Source: an uncultured Alistipes sp. | GTDB lineage: Bacteria > Bacteroidota > Bacteroidia > Bacteroidales > Rikenellaceae | Assembly: GCA_900544265.1 (NCBI GenBank) | Contig: UQUQ01000012.1 | Span: 1-60,289, forward strand | DNA: 60,289 bases | Direction of reading: 5' to 3' | In this document: one piece after another, positions 1-8,995 of the stretch | Layout of the letters: each line of letters starts with the position of its first letter | Numbering within the stretch: position 1 is the first letter of the stretch | Made by a program: the position numbers and the translations under genes | Notes under the pieces: generated by a model | Database searches by the model: none | What the model was told of the DNA's origin: nothing | Seen by the model: only the letters and a program-made list of their open reading frames with translations

Positions 1-69
1 CGTAGGGGACTCGAACCCCTGACCCCGTGCGTGACAGGCACGTATTCTAACCAGCTGAACTAACGCACC
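1..69 (-). tRNA. tRNA-Asp (GUC), 3' end cut by window edge
   Basis: Read on the minus strand, this folds as a tRNA. The acceptor 5' strand is GGTGCGT, the anticodon stem-loop is CGTGC-CTGTCAC-GCACG with anticodon GTC (Asp), and the T arm has GGTTCGAGTCC. The last bases of the acceptor 3' strand and the CCA fall outside the window. A promoter lies just upstream at 90-119. Confidence 0.93.
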
Positions 70-89
70 GTTTTTCGGTATTGCGAGTG

Positions 90-119
90 CAAAGATAGTA
101 TAAATTTTTGAAACAGCAA
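90..119 (-). promoter_or_regulatory. promoter of tRNA-Asp
   Basis: On the minus strand TTG (117-119), 19 nt, then TATCTTTG (90-97). This matches the Bacteroidota housekeeping promoter (TTTG-N19-21-TAnnTTTG). It is placed about 20 bp before the tRNA-Asp 5' end and inside the spacer after rsmD. Confidence 0.75.
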
Positions 120-125
120 GGCTTT

Positions 126-662
126 TCACCCTTTTTTGAAGAAAGAAAATTGCACGCTGCCGTAACTTCTTAATTGCCAAAACTCCGCGCAGGAGGAAAA
201 ATCCATCTTCTTCGAGTGCTCGAAGATAAGCATGCCGCCCGGGCGCAGCAGATCGCCCTTCAGCACCAGGTCGACGACCGCCTCGCTGCCCTCCAGATCG
301 TAGGGCGCATCCGAAAAGACGATGTCGAACTGCTTGGTGCAGTTCTTCAGGTAGAGAAAGACATTCGCCTTGACCGCATGGAGCTGTTCGATGCCGAGCT
401 GCGCCGCGGTCTGCCGGATGAAATTGTAGTGCACCGGGTTGATCTCCACCGACGTGACGCTCCGGGCCCCCCGCGAGGCGAACTCGTAGCTGATCGAACC
501 CGTCCCGGCAAAGAGGTCCAGCACGTCGCACTCCTCGAAATCGACCAGGTTGCCCAACACGTTGAAGAGGTTCTCCTTGGCGAAGTCCGTCGTCGGACGG
601 GCCCGCAGGTTGCGGGGCGGATTGATCACCCGGCCCTTGTATCTGCCGCTGACTATTCGCAT
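126..662 (-). CDS. rsmD: 16S rRNA (guanine(966)-N(2))-methyltransferase RsmD
   Basis: A 178-residue protein of the usual RsmD length. It methylates N2 of G966 in 16S rRNA within the small subunit, using S-adenosylmethionine. Visible motifs are the RsmD start (MRIVSGRYKGR), RPTTDFAKENLFN, the SAM-binding loop DLFAGTGSISYEFASRGA, and the catalytic SDAPYD (the DPPY-type motif of amino-methyltransferases, here APYD with the first Pro replaced by Ala). It is last in a minus-strand operon and its ATG overlaps the end of the preceding DUF3822 gene by 10 bp, suggesting translational coupling. RsmD next to DUF3822 is a common pairing in Bacteroidota. Confidence 0.93.
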   Translation of the reverse strand: MRIVSGRYKGRVINPPRNLRARPTTDFAKENLFNVLGNLVDFEECDVLDLFAGTGSISYEFASRGARSVTSVEINPVHYNFIRQTAAQLGIEQLHAVKANVFLYLKNCTKQFDIVFSDAPYDLEGSEAVVDLVLKGDLLRPGGMLIFEHSKKMDFSSCAEFWQLRSYGSVQFSFFKKG

Positions 663-1258
663 GTCGCCTCACTGAAAAGGGACCCCAGCAGCTTCATGAG
701 GGCCCGGGGATCGTCCCCTGCGGCCCGCAGCGCGTAGTGCTTGAGCTCAAAGCTGCCGGAGAGCCGTTCGATAAAATAGAGGACGTCGGCCTCGTCGGGC
801 GCGGGAATCACCTCGGCGAGCTGCAACGCCGGATCGCAGACCCGGACATAGAGAAGTCCGGAACGAAGGCAGAGCCACACGACGGGCGTTGTCGTCGCCA
901 CGGCATGCAGCAGCGGCGACGTATAGAAGAGCCGCTCGCCGAAGCGCTCCGTCACGGGCTGCAGCGCCGCTGCCGGAACGGCCATCAGGGCGACGGTCTC
1001 CTGTGCCGGATCGCTGCATACGACGCACTCGTCACCCGAGGGAGCCATGCCGTTTGCCGCAAGCAGTTCGGCTCCGCGCTCCTCGTCGAAGAGCTCCGCC
1101 GGCACCAGCATCGTTTTGGGAGTCAGCAGCTCGACCTCCACGGGCTCCTCCCCCGCCGCCGCAGGGAGCGGGGTGGAAAAAGAGTGTCCATCCAACGCGA
1201 GCTGAATGGACACCTTATGGATCGGATTCGGAGTCTTACTCCCAGTTGCCTGCTTCAT
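653..1258 (-). CDS. DUF3822 family protein
   Basis: About 200 residues, with no signal peptide or membrane segment. The N-terminal part (HKVSIQLALDGHSFSTP) and C-terminal part (DVLYFIERLSGSFELKHYALR) resemble the DUF3822 family, a Bacteroidota protein habitually encoded beside rsmD. Its fold is thought to be actin-like/ASKHA-type, but its function is not established. I chose the second ATG (1258) over 1270; both overlap the end of the upstream gene. It lies between a membrane-anchored hypothetical gene and rsmD with overlaps at both ends, so the three are probably cotranscribed. Confidence 0.75.
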   Translation of the reverse strand: MKQATGSKTPNPIHKVSIQLALDGHSFSTPLPAAAGEEPVEVELLTPKTMLVPAELFDEERGAELLAANGMAPSGDECVVCSDPAQETVALMAVPAAALQPVTERFGERLFYTSPLLHAVATTTPVVWLCLRSGLLYVRVCDPALQLAEVIPAPDEADVLYFIERLSGSFELKHYALRAAGDDPRALMKLLGSLFSEATCE

Positions 1259-1868
1259 TGTTGGCTGCATCCATCGAACCGAACTTCACGCCGGGGTAGC
1301 GGTTAAAGTTGTTCACCTCGTCGTCGATCAGGTTGACGATGTCCTGACGGAAAGCAACCGTGTCGAGGAAGAGCTTGTAGGGAGCGCGGCACTCGACGAT
1401 GGGCACCGTCACACCCGAAGCCGTCGTGAAGCCGGCCTCCAGGATGAACTGCGCCTTGTCATCGGTTCCGGGGATGAAGCGGAACTGCTCGACATCGGCT
1501 GCCGTGAGCTTCTTGGGCGAGAAGATCGTATCGATGACCGCCACGGTGAACTGCTCGACATTCTTTCTACCCGACTTCTTCAGCATGGCCATGGCCACCG
1601 AATCGTCCTCGTCGACAATCTTGCGCTCGAGTACCAGCGAATCATTCAGCACGAACGAAACCAGGGTATCGAAGCTGCCGGTAAAGCGCTGATACTTGGT
1701 TCTGAAGGCGCGCTCGGCGGTACGGATGTCCTTGATCCGATCGATAACCAGCGCCTTTTTGTCCTTCAGCTCCTGTTCAAAACGGATAGGAGTCGAGATC
1801 TGATCGTAGATGATGTAGACCAATCCTACGATGACTACAGCAAGAATGATTTGGATGAGTTTTTTCAT
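1236..1868 (-). CDS. membrane-anchored hypothetical protein, conserved Bacteroidota type
   Basis: 210 residues: one N-terminal membrane segment (about residues 4-20, KKLIQIILAVVIVGLVYII), then a charged stretch likely to be helical (about 25-60), then a soluble domain exposed to the periplasm. I recognise the general type (an uncharacterised anchored protein found upstream of DUF3822/rsmD in this phylum) but no named function. It is the first gene of the operon with DUF3822 and rsmD, and its 3' end overlaps the next start. It is divergent from the helicase gene at 1919, so 1869-1918 must hold two start regions. Confidence 0.7.
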   Translation of the reverse strand: MKKLIQIILAVVIVGLVYIIYDQISTPIRFEQELKDKKALVIDRIKDIRTAERAFRTKYQRFTGSFDTLVSFVLNDSLVLERKIVDEDDSVAMAMLKKSGRKNVEQFTVAVIDTIFSPKKLTAADVEQFRFIPGTDDKAQFILEAGFTTASGVTVPIVECRAPYKLFLDTVAFRQDIVNLIDDEVNNFNRYPGVKFGSMDAANNEAGNWE

Positions 1869-1918
1869 TTTATTAATTAATATTTGTTGTTATTTTTGTG
1901 CTGACTAAATCCGACACG

Positions 1919-3334
1919 ATGTTTAGTACACGTATTGCGACCCAAATTTACGCCAAAATTTGTTTTGAAACAACCCCTGGGCAAAAAAAAATCATAGAAA
2001 AATTGTCCGAATACATCGCCGACGACGATTTTTCCCGGATTTTCGTCCTGAACGGATACGCCGGAACGGGCAAAACGACCCTGATCGCGGCGCTGGTCGG
2101 AGCGCTCAAGGAGCTGGGGATCAAACCCGTGCTGCTGGCCCCGACGGGTCGTGCGGCCAAGGTGCTGGCGCAATACGCCCACGAGAAGGCCCTCACGATC
2201 CACAAGCGCATTTACCGCCAGCGCACGAATGCCGACTACGAGTCGAAGTTCTCGCTCAATATCAACCCCGAGCGCGATGCGGTCTTCATCGTCGACGAGG
2301 CCTCGATGCTCTCCGACGGAGCCTCCGACGGCGCGCTCTTCGGCAGCGGATCGCTGCTGCAGGACCTCGTGCAGTATGTCCGCAGCGGCCGTGCCTGTCG
2401 CCTCATCCTGGTCGGCGACAGCGCCCAGCTGCCGCCCGTGGGGGCGGATTTCAGCCCGGCGCTCGACGAAGCGACCATGCGCACGTATGGCGACGTGGTC
2501 TACGGCACGATGGACGAGGTCGTGCGGCAGGAGGCGCAGTCGGGCATTCTGTTCAACGCCACGCTCGTGCGCTGCATGCTCGAACGGGGCATCCACGAGA
2601 TTCCGCACTTCGAGATGGGGTTCGCGGACTTCGAGGCGGTCGAGGGCGGCGACTTTCTCGAGAAGCTCCAGGAGTGCTACGACCGCTACGGACGCGACGA
2701 GACGATCGTCATCACGCGCTCGAACAAGCGCGCCAACCGCTACAACGAGGGCATCCGCCGCAACGTGCTCTGCGCCGAGGAGGAGATCGAGAGCGGCGAC
2801 ATGCTCATGGTCGTAAAGAACAACTACTACTACCCGGAGCACACCGAAGGGTGCCCGATGAACTTCATCGCCAACGGCGACATCGCCCGCCTGAAGCGGC
2901 TGCGGCGCTTCGAGGAGTTCTACGGCTTCCGCTTCGCCAATGCCGTGCTGGAGTTTCCGGACTACGACGATGCGGAGCTCGAATGCAGGATCCTGCTCGA
3001 CACGATCGCATCGGAATCGCCGTCGCTCACGCGCGAGGAGTCCTCGCGGCTCTTCTACGAGGTCGAGAAGGACTACCTCGACATCCGGAGCCGCATCAAG
3101 CGCTACAAGGAGATCCGCGAGAACCCCCATTTCAACGCAGTGCAGGTGAAGTTCTCCTACGCCGTCACGTGCCACAAGGCGCAGGGCGGACAGTGGAAGG
3201 CGGTCTTCGTGGACCGCTGCCTGTTCGGCGACGAGCCGATGACGCGCGACATGCTCCGCTGGCTCTATACGGCGCTGACGCGCGCCACCGAGCGGCTCTA
3301 TCTGGTCAATTTCGACAAGGCCTTTTACGAATAG
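1919..3334 (+). CDS. RecD-like ATP-dependent helicase/exonuclease (AAA_30, UvrD C-terminal)
   Basis: 471 residues from ATG 1919; a GTG in frame at 1898 is less likely. The protein is a superfamily 1 DNA helicase with a Walker A GYAGTGKTT (about 46-54), LLAPTGRAAKVL (motif Ia), Walker B FIVDEASML, LVGDSAQLPPVG (motif III), and near the C-terminus FSYAVTCHKAQGGQW plus ALTRATERLYLV (motifs V and VI). This is the stand-alone RecD2-like form with no RecBC partner nearby. It probably acts in DNA repair or recombination. A possible -7 element TATTTTTG lies at 1891-1898. The glycosylase-fold gene follows after 9 bp, so the two are likely one transcript. Confidence 0.85.
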   Translation: MFSTRIATQIYAKICFETTPGQKKIIEKLSEYIADDDFSRIFVLNGYAGTGKTTLIAALVGALKELGIKPVLLAPTGRAAKVLAQYAHEKALTIHKRIYRQRTNADYESKFSLNINPERDAVFIVDEASMLSDGASDGALFGSGSLLQDLVQYVRSGRACRLILVGDSAQLPPVGADFSPALDEATMRTYGDVVYGTMDEVVRQEAQSGILFNATLVRCMLERGIHEIPHFEMGFADFEAVEGGDFLEKLQECYDRYGRDETIVITRSNKRANRYNEGIRRNVLCAEEEIESGDMLMVVKNNYYYPEHTEGCPMNFIANGDIARLKRLRRFEEFYGFRFANAVLEFPDYDDAELECRILLDTIASESPSLTREESSRLFYEVEKDYLDIRSRIKRYKEIRENPHFNAVQVKFSYAVTCHKAQGGQWKAVFVDRCLFGDEPMTRDMLRWLYTALTRATERLYLVNFDKAFYE

Positions 3335-3343
3335 TATTAAAAT

Positions 3344-3919
3344 ATGGAGAGCGAACGACACCCGCTCCGGCCCTTTCTGCCGGAGAACGCCCGGCTGCTG
3401 ATGCTGGGCAGCTTCCCGCCGCAGCGCAAGCGCTGGTCGATGGAGTTCTTCTACCCCAACCTCCAGAACGACATGTGGCGCATCGTGGGGCTGCTGGCCA
3501 CGGGCGACAAGACCCATTTCCTCACGGCGGACGGCCGCCGCTTCGACCGGCCGCGCATCGAGGCCTTCTGCCGCGAACGGGGCATCGCGCTCTACGACAC
3601 GGCCGAGGAGGTCATCCGGCTGAAGGACAACGCCTCGGACAATTTTCTTCAGGTCGTGCGCGAGGTGGACCTCGGGGCTCTGCTCGGCGCCATTCCGGCG
3701 TGCCGGACGATCGTCACCACGGGACAGAAGGCCACCGATACGCTGTGCCGCACGACGGGCTGCGACGAGCTGCCCGTCGGGGGCCGCGTGACGTTCCGCC
3801 TTGCCGGACGCGAGCTGACCCTGTGGCGCATGCCCTCCTCCTCGCGCGCCTATCCGCGTTCGGTGGAGTGGAAGGCCGCATACTACCGGCAGGTCTTCAC
3901 CGAAGCGGGAATCATCTGA
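3344..3919 (+). CDS. uracil-DNA-glycosylase-superfamily protein (hypoxanthine/mismatch-type)
   Basis: 191 residues. LLMLGSFPPQRKRWSMEFFY resembles motif A of the UDG superfamily in its GSFP form, as in Mug-like and hypoxanthine-DNA glycosylases. IVTTGQKA is in the position of the strand before the second conserved loop, and LWRMPSSSRAYPRSVEWK is the C-terminal MPSSS-type loop. The likely role is base excision of deaminated bases; the exact substrate cannot be read. It follows the RecD-like helicase by 9 bp, which supports a DNA-repair role by association. Confidence 0.7.
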   Translation: MESERHPLRPFLPENARLLMLGSFPPQRKRWSMEFFYPNLQNDMWRIVGLLATGDKTHFLTADGRRFDRPRIEAFCRERGIALYDTAEEVIRLKDNASDNFLQVVREVDLGALLGAIPACRTIVTTGQKATDTLCRTTGCDELPVGGRVTFRLAGRELTLWRMPSSSRAYPRSVEWKAAYYRQVFTEAGII

Positions 3920-3987
3920 CAGATCAGCCAACACCACACGCGCGAATCCACTTGTCTGAACATTTTTCAGAAAAAAGCACATGGCTG

Positions 3988-4018
3988 TTGCTATTTTGGA
4001 ACACATTTATCAACTTTG
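3988..4018 (+). promoter_or_regulatory. probable promoter of the 4135 lipoprotein gene
   Basis: TTG (3988-3990), 20 nt, CAACTTTG (4011-4018), one base off TAnnTTTG. It gives a leader of about 110 nt before ATG 4135. That leader contains a perfect 14-bp palindrome, GCCTGCCGGCAGGC (4064-4077), which could be an operator or a small hairpin. Confidence 0.5.
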
Positions 4019-4134
4019 CGATGGGTTAGTTTGTTAGGAATGAGACAGGTGAAGGAGCCGTATGCCTGCCGGCAGGCTGGCATGGCGTCCGTGGCCATGT
4101 TCTCCGATATTACCACCATCAAAAAACAACAGCT

Positions 4135-5577
4135 ATGAAGTACACGGACAAATTACGTGCGATGTGCCGGCCCGCAGCGGCGGTCATCGCGGCATCGCTC
4201 CTATTCGCGGCGTGCGACAACGACGAGGAGACGGAGAAGCGCGGCCCGGGACCCGATCCGGAGCCCGAAACCGAACTTTCGTTCGCCTGCGACGTGACGG
4301 ACATCACGGCGTCGTCGGCCAGGGTCATCGTTTCACCGACCGACGGTTACACCGGCTACTACTACTTCGACGTCATGGAAAAGACGGAATTCGAGACGCA
4401 GTACGCCGACAACCTGCAGGTGCTCGCCGACCGCTTCGAGGCCATGGTTCAGGAGACGGCCGACCGCTACATCGAGGCGGGACAGGTCTCCTCGATCGAA
4501 GAGCTGATGGAGAGCGCCATTGCCAGCCAGGGCATCGCCGACTACGAGTACCAGACGCTCAATCCGCTGACGGATTACTGCGTATGGGCCTGCGGCGTCG
4601 ACCTGCAGGGCAAGGTCACGTCCGACATCTCGGTCATCAAGGAGTTCACGACACTCGACGTGGAGCACTCGGGCATGACGTTCGACATCGCCTACGATCC
4701 CGACACCTACCAGCTCACGCTCACGCCGTCGGGTGACGAAAACTACGTCTGGGGGCTTCTTTCGGCCGAGGACTACCAGCAGTACTACAACAACTCGGCC
4801 GAGGAGTGCATCAAGGACCTCGTGGACACCTATGTCGAAGGCGGCGTGCTGGAGGCGAATCTCCACACGGGAACCGTTTCGGCAAGCATGATCCTCCAGG
4901 CTACGGTCGGCGAGAATGTCGTCGTGGCTGCCGGATACGAGGACGGCATCACGACCAGCGTGGCGGAATACCGTTTCGAGTTCGCAGGCAATCCTTCGGC
5001 CACGATCACCGAGGATGTCGAGACGACGCTGGGCGCCATGACCTCGGCCTTCTACTCCAACTGGGGCGAAACGCCCGAGGGATCGGGTCTCGATCAGGCC
5101 ACGGTGATGCTCAGCGACTACGAATCGATGAAGCAGCTCTACATCGACGTCTGGTATCCCCACGGGGAGGCCATCTCCGGAACCTACGAGATCAACAACA
5201 CGAACGAGGCCCGCACGGCCATCGCCGGACGCATCACCTCGACGCTCAACCCCTCGTTCTATGCCGTGCTGAACGCGGAGACGCTGGAGTTCGAGCAGCA
5301 CGCCCTGCTCGAATCGGGCACGATCACGATCATGGGCGACGACATGTCGATGTTCTACAGCGTGACGGTCGATGGCAAATCGGGCGACTACTCGGTCAAG
5401 GTCGACTACACGGGCATGATGTTCTCCGCCTCGTCGGCCGGAGCCTCCCTGTCGCCTGTAGCCCCCGCAGCGAAGGTCGGGGCACTGAAGCTGTCGCAGC
5501 GCACCGCCGCGGCCTTCGGTCCAGGTCCCGAGCGGGTGAATCCCCGCGTGAAAGCGCTCTGCGCGCTGGCAAAGTAG
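4135..5577 (+). CDS. large lipoprotein of unknown function
   Basis: 480 residues. The signal peptide ends in a lipobox, SLLFAAC, followed by DNDEE, the acidic stretch that in Bacteroidota directs lipoproteins to the cell surface. A proline/glutamate-rich linker (GPGPDPEPETE) leads into beta-rich modules. The first (about 45-170) begins ACDVTDITASSARVIVSPTD and resembles fibronectin-III-like modules of Bacteroidota surface lipoproteins; a second region begins near 180 (SGMTFDIAYDPDTYQLTL). No catalytic motif is visible. It is monocistronic, with its own promoter upstream and a terminator at 5601-5636. The C-terminal 40 residues are alanine/proline-rich and look disordered. Function unknown. 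Confidence 0.7.
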   Translation: MKYTDKLRAMCRPAAAVIAASLLFAACDNDEETEKRGPGPDPEPETELSFACDVTDITASSARVIVSPTDGYTGYYYFDVMEKTEFETQYADNLQVLADRFEAMVQETADRYIEAGQVSSIEELMESAIASQGIADYEYQTLNPLTDYCVWACGVDLQGKVTSDISVIKEFTTLDVEHSGMTFDIAYDPDTYQLTLTPSGDENYVWGLLSAEDYQQYYNNSAEECIKDLVDTYVEGGVLEANLHTGTVSASMILQATVGENVVVAAGYEDGITTSVAEYRFEFAGNPSATITEDVETTLGAMTSAFYSNWGETPEGSGLDQATVMLSDYESMKQLYIDVWYPHGEAISGTYEINNTNEARTAIAGRITSTLNPSFYAVLNAETLEFEQHALLESGTITIMGDDMSMFYSVTVDGKSGDYSVKVDYTGMMFSASSAGASLSPVAPAAKVGALKLSQRTAAAFGPGPERVNPRVKALCALAK

Positions 5578-5600
5578 CCTGACACGACACCGGCATCACA

Positions 5601-5636
5601 GGCGGGCCATGTTTGCACATGGCCCGCCTTGCTTTT
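5601..5636 (+). terminator. rho-independent terminator after the 4135 lipoprotein gene
   Basis: Perfect 11-bp stem GGCGGGCCATG (5601-5611) / CATGGCCCGCC (5618-5628) with a 6-nt loop, followed by TTGCTTTT. Confidence 0.8.
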
Positions 5637-5705
5637 CGGAGGAGGGGAAGCCCCGGCCTCCGATTTTTTTGATTCGGGGACGGCACGACTTGCGAAATAT
5701 TCCGC

Positions 5706-5713
5706 TATCTTTG
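5706..5713 (+). promoter_or_regulatory. -7 promoter element of mutS
   Basis: TATCTTTG is a perfect TAnnTTTG box ending only 5 nt before ATG 5719. No good TTG lies 19-21 nt upstream. If used, transcription would begin at or next to the start codon. Confidence 0.5.
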
Positions 5714-5718
5714 TAGGG

Positions 5719-8424
5719 ATGAAACAACACGATCAGACGGTGACTCCGGAAAAGAAGACCGACACCAAAAAATATGTCGAGACGCCGCTCATGAAGCAGT
5801 ATTACGCCATCAAGGCGGTGCATCCCGACGCCATCCTGCTCTTCCGCGTGGGCGACTTCTACGAGACGTTCGGCGACGACGCGATCAAGGCCAGCGGCAT
5901 CCTGGGCATCACGCTCACGCGCCGCGCCAACGGCGCCGCCTCCTTCGTCGAGCTGGCGGGATTCCCCTACCATGCCATCGACACCTACCTGCCCAAGCTG
6001 GTGCGTGCGGGTGAGCGCGTGGCCATCTGCGAGCAGCTCGAGGACCCGAAGCTCGTCAAGGGGCTCGTCAAGCGCGGCGTCATCGAGCTGGTGACCCCGG
6101 GCATCGTCCTGGGTGACAACATCCTCGCCAACAAGGAGAACACCTACCTCGGCTCGGTCTACTTCGGCCGCAGGTCGACGGGCGTGGCCTTTCTGGACAT
6201 CTCCACGGGCGAGTTCTACGTGGCCGAAGGGTCGGACGCCTACGTCGACAAGCTCATCTCGAACCTCGCGCCCAAGGAGATCATCTACCAGCGCGGCTGC
6301 GAGGAGCGCTTCACCGAAGCCTTCGGATCGAAGCACTACACCTACCGGCTCGACGAATGGGTCTTCTCGGAGGAGGTCAACCGCGAGAAGCTCTGCAAGC
6401 AGTTCGGCACCTCGTCGCTCAAGGGATTCGGCGTCGACCACATGACGAGCGGCATCTCGGCTGCCGGCGCCATTCTCCACTACCTCGAATTTACCGAGCA
6501 CCGCAACACGGGCCACATCCGCTCGATCGCACGCCTCGACCAAAATGACTACGTCTGGGTTGACAAATTCACGATCCGCAACCTGGAGCTCTTCGCCTCG
6601 AACGGCGCGCAGGAGAAGAGCAGCTTCGCCGAGGTGATCGACCGCACGCTCACGCCGATGGGCGGGCGGCTGCTCAAGCGCTGGATCGCCATGCCGATCA
6701 TGGATACGGCGCGAATCAACCGGCGGCTGGATGTCGTCGAGCGGCTCGTCGGCGATGCGGAGCTGGCCGACACGCTGCGCGAGCAGGTGGCGATGATCGG
6801 CGACCTGGAGCGCATCTCCTCGCGCATCGCGGCCTCGCGCGTGACGCCCCGCGAGCTGGTGCAGCTCAAGAACTCGCTCGCGGCGCTCGAACTGCTCAAG
6901 GCGGCGATGGAATCCACCGACTGCGAGCGGCTGCACGAGCTGGCCGACGGGATCGACCCCCTGGAGGAGGTGCGCGAGCGCATCGCCCGCGAGATCTACC
7001 CCGATCCGCAGAACAACCAGATACAGAAGGGCGGCGTCATCGCCGACGGCGTCGATCCCGAGCTGGACGACCTGCGCCGCATCGCCCTGCACGGCAAGGA
7101 CTACCTCGCGCGCATCCAGCAGCGCGAGAGCGAGGCGACGGGCATCCCGTCGCTGAAAATCAGCTACAACAACGTCTTCGGCTACTACATCGAGGTGCGC
7201 AACGCCCACAAGGAGAAGGTGCCCGCCACGTGGATCCGCAAGCAGACACTCACCAACGCCGAACGCTACATCACCGAGGAGCTCAAGGAGTACGAGGAGA
7301 AGATTCTGGGCGCCGAAGAGAAGATGCTCGTCATCGAGCAGCGCATCTACGCCGAGTTGATGGCCCACATCTGCGGGTCGCTCACCGTGCTGCTGCGCGA
7401 CGCCGCAGCCGTGGCGCGCATCGACTGCCTGCAATCCTTCGCGCGCATCGCCTGCGAGCGGCGCTACGTGCGCCCGGTGCTCGACGAGGGCAGCCTCATC
7501 GACATCCGCGCCGGGCGGCACCCGGTCATCGAGACGCTGATGCCCGTCGGCGAGGAGTACATCCCCAACGACGTGATGCTCGACGACAAGCAGCAGCAGA
7601 TCATGATGATCACGGGTCCCAACATGTCGGGTAAATCGGCCCTGCTGCGGCAGACGGCCCTCATCGTCCTCATGGCGCAGATGGGCTCGTTCGTCCCGGC
7701 CAAATCGGCGCACATCGGCGTCGTGGACAAGATTTTCACGCGCGTCGGGGCCTCGGACAACATCTCGCAGGGCGAGTCGACCTTCATGGTCGAGATGCTC
7801 GAGTCGGCCAGCATCCTGAACAACATCTCGGACCGCAGCATCGTGCTGCTCGACGAGATCGGGCGCGGCACGTCGACCTACGACGGCATCTCGATCGCCT
7901 GGGCCATGGTCGAATACCTGCACAACCACCCCACGGCCCATGCCAAGACGCTCTTCGCCACGCACTACCACGAGCTCAACGAGATGGAGCAGATGTGTCC
8001 GCGCGTGAAGAACTACCACGTCACGGTCCGCGAGGTGGGCAACCAGATCGTCTTCCTGCGCAAGCTCGAGCGCGGCGGCACGGAGCACTCGTTCGGCATC
8101 CACGTCGCGCGCATGGCGGGCATGCCGGCCTCGGTCGTGGCGCGGGCCGAGGAGATCCTGCGCAACCTCGAGCAGGTCTACGGCAACAACGAGATCGTCC
8201 CGAGCCGCAGCCCCCGCGAGCGCGGGAAGCGCCACACGGCGCATGCCGTGCGCGAGGCGGCCGAGAGCGCCGCGCCGCAGAACATGCAGCTGTCGATGTT
8301 CCAGCTGGACGACCCCGTGCTGGTGCAGATCCGCGACCAAATCAAGGGCATCGACATCAACACGCTGACGCCGATCGAGGCGCTCAACAAGCTCAACGAA
8401 ATCAAGAAGATCACCGGCATCTGA
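5719..8424 (+). CDS. mutS: DNA mismatch repair protein MutS
   Basis: 901 residues. MutS recognises base mismatches and short loops and recruits MutL. The mismatch-binding domain begins [35 protein letters not shown], with the F-x-E motif. The ATPase has Walker [12 protein letters not shown] (about 632-642), the signature [14 protein letters not shown], Walker [13 protein letters not shown] and the H-loop [12 protein letters not shown]. The end [18 protein letters not shown] is the typical C-terminal helix-turn-helix region. I chose the ATG at 5719 because it follows a -7 box and leaves the usual short N-terminal tail; an in-frame extension to 5629 lacks support. A hairpin follows at 8434-8475. 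Confidence 0.97.
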   Translation: MKQHDQTVTPEKKTDTKKYVETPLMKQYYAIKAVHPDAILLFRVGDFYETFGDDAIKASGILGITLTRRANGAASFVELAGFPYHAIDTYLPKLVRAGERVAICEQLEDPKLVKGLVKRGVIELVTPGIVLGDNILANKENTYLGSVYFGRRSTGVAFLDISTGEFYVAEGSDAYVDKLISNLAPKEIIYQRGCEERFTEAFGSKHYTYRLDEWVFSEEVNREKLCKQFGTSSLKGFGVDHMTSGISAAGAILHYLEFTEHRNTGHIRSIARLDQNDYVWVDKFTIRNLELFASNGAQEKSSFAEVIDRTLTPMGGRLLKRWIAMPIMDTARINRRLDVVERLVGDAELADTLREQVAMIGDLERISSRIAASRVTPRELVQLKNSLAALELLKAAMESTDCERLHELADGIDPLEEVRERIAREIYPDPQNNQIQKGGVIADGVDPELDDLRRIALHGKDYLARIQQRESEATGIPSLKISYNNVFGYYIEVRNAHKEKVPATWIRKQTLTNAERYITEELKEYEEKILGAEEKMLVIEQRIYAELMAHICGSLTVLLRDAAAVARIDCLQSFARIACERRYVRPVLDEGSLIDIRAGRHPVIETLMPVGEEYIPNDVMLDDKQQQIMMITGPNMSGKSALLRQTALIVLMAQMGSFVPAKSAHIGVVDKIFTRVGASDNISQGESTFMVEMLESASILNNISDRSIVLLDEIGRGTSTYDGISIAWAMVEYLHNHPTAHAKTLFATHYHELNEMEQMCPRVKNYHVTVREVGNQIVFLRKLERGGTEHSFGIHVARMAGMPASVVARAEEILRNLEQVYGNNEIVPSRSPRERGKRHTAHAVREAAESAAPQNMQLSMFQLDDPVLVQIRDQIKGIDINTLTPIEALNKLNEIKKITGI

Positions 8425-8433
8425 CCCGCAGCC

Positions 8434-8475
8434 GGCCCCGGCGCCCCGTTTTAGCGGGAACGGAGCGCCGGGGCC
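8434..8475 (+). terminator. GC-rich hairpin after mutS
   Basis: GGCCCCGGCGC (8434-8444) pairs perfectly with GCGCCGGGGCC (8465-8475), with a nested CCCG/CGGG inside the loop. The T-run after it is short (CGCATTTTG), so it is probably a terminator but a weak one. It separates mutS from umuD. Confidence 0.6.
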
Positions 8476-8535
8476 CGCATTTTGCAGCGTCACCGCCACA
8501 ACCCCATACGAACCAAAGCCATGCAGGAGGAAGAC

Positions 8536-8973
8536 ATGCAGCAGGAGGAACTCCGTCTCGAAATCATCACGCCCGACACCTCGACGCAGGCGGACGTGCC
8601 GCTCGCCGCGAGCGGTGTCTCGGCGGGCTTTCCCTCGCCGGCCGAGGATTTTCTCGAGCCGTCGATCGACCTGAACCGCACGCTCATCCGCAATGCGGCG
8701 TCGACCTTTTTCGTGCGCGTGAGCGGCGACTCGATGAAGGACGACCGCATCGACGACGGCGACCTGCTGGTCGTCGACAAGTCGCTCGAACCCAGCGACG
8801 GCTGCGTGGCCGTCTGCTTCCTCGACGGGGAGTTCACGCTCAAGCGCGTGCGCATGGGCCGCGACCGCCTGACGCTCATGCCGGCCAACCCCCGCTACCG
8901 CCCCATCGAGGTGAGCCGCGACAACCACTTCGCCATCTGGGGCGTGGTGACCTACGCCATCAAGAAAATCTGA
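8536..8973 (+). CDS. umuD: UmuD-like S24 self-cleaving protein
   Basis: 145 residues from ATG 8536, chosen because AGGAGG sits 5 nt upstream at 8525-8530; ATG 8521 is in frame and also possible. S24/LexA-type serine protease with the UmuD cleavage region SAGFPSPAEDFLE (A-G scissile bond). The catalytic Ser is in VSGDSMKDDRI and the catalytic Lys in EFTLKRVR. There is no DNA-binding domain, which distinguishes it from LexA. After RecA-stimulated cleavage it would form the accessory subunit of DNA polymerase V. umuC follows after 22 bp. Confidence 0.9.
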   Translation: MQQEELRLEIITPDTSTQADVPLAASGVSAGFPSPAEDFLEPSIDLNRTLIRNAASTFFVRVSGDSMKDDRIDDGDLLVVDKSLEPSDGCVAVCFLDGEFTLKRVRMGRDRLTLMPANPRYRPIEVSRDNHFAIWGVVTYAIKKI

Positions 8974-8995
8974 ACGCCCGATGCGGGCCACGGCC

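Noticed and set aside
8476..8535. LexA/SOS box before umuD
   Set aside because: No convincing inverted repeat is seen, and Bacteroidota SOS boxes are not defined well enough to call one here.
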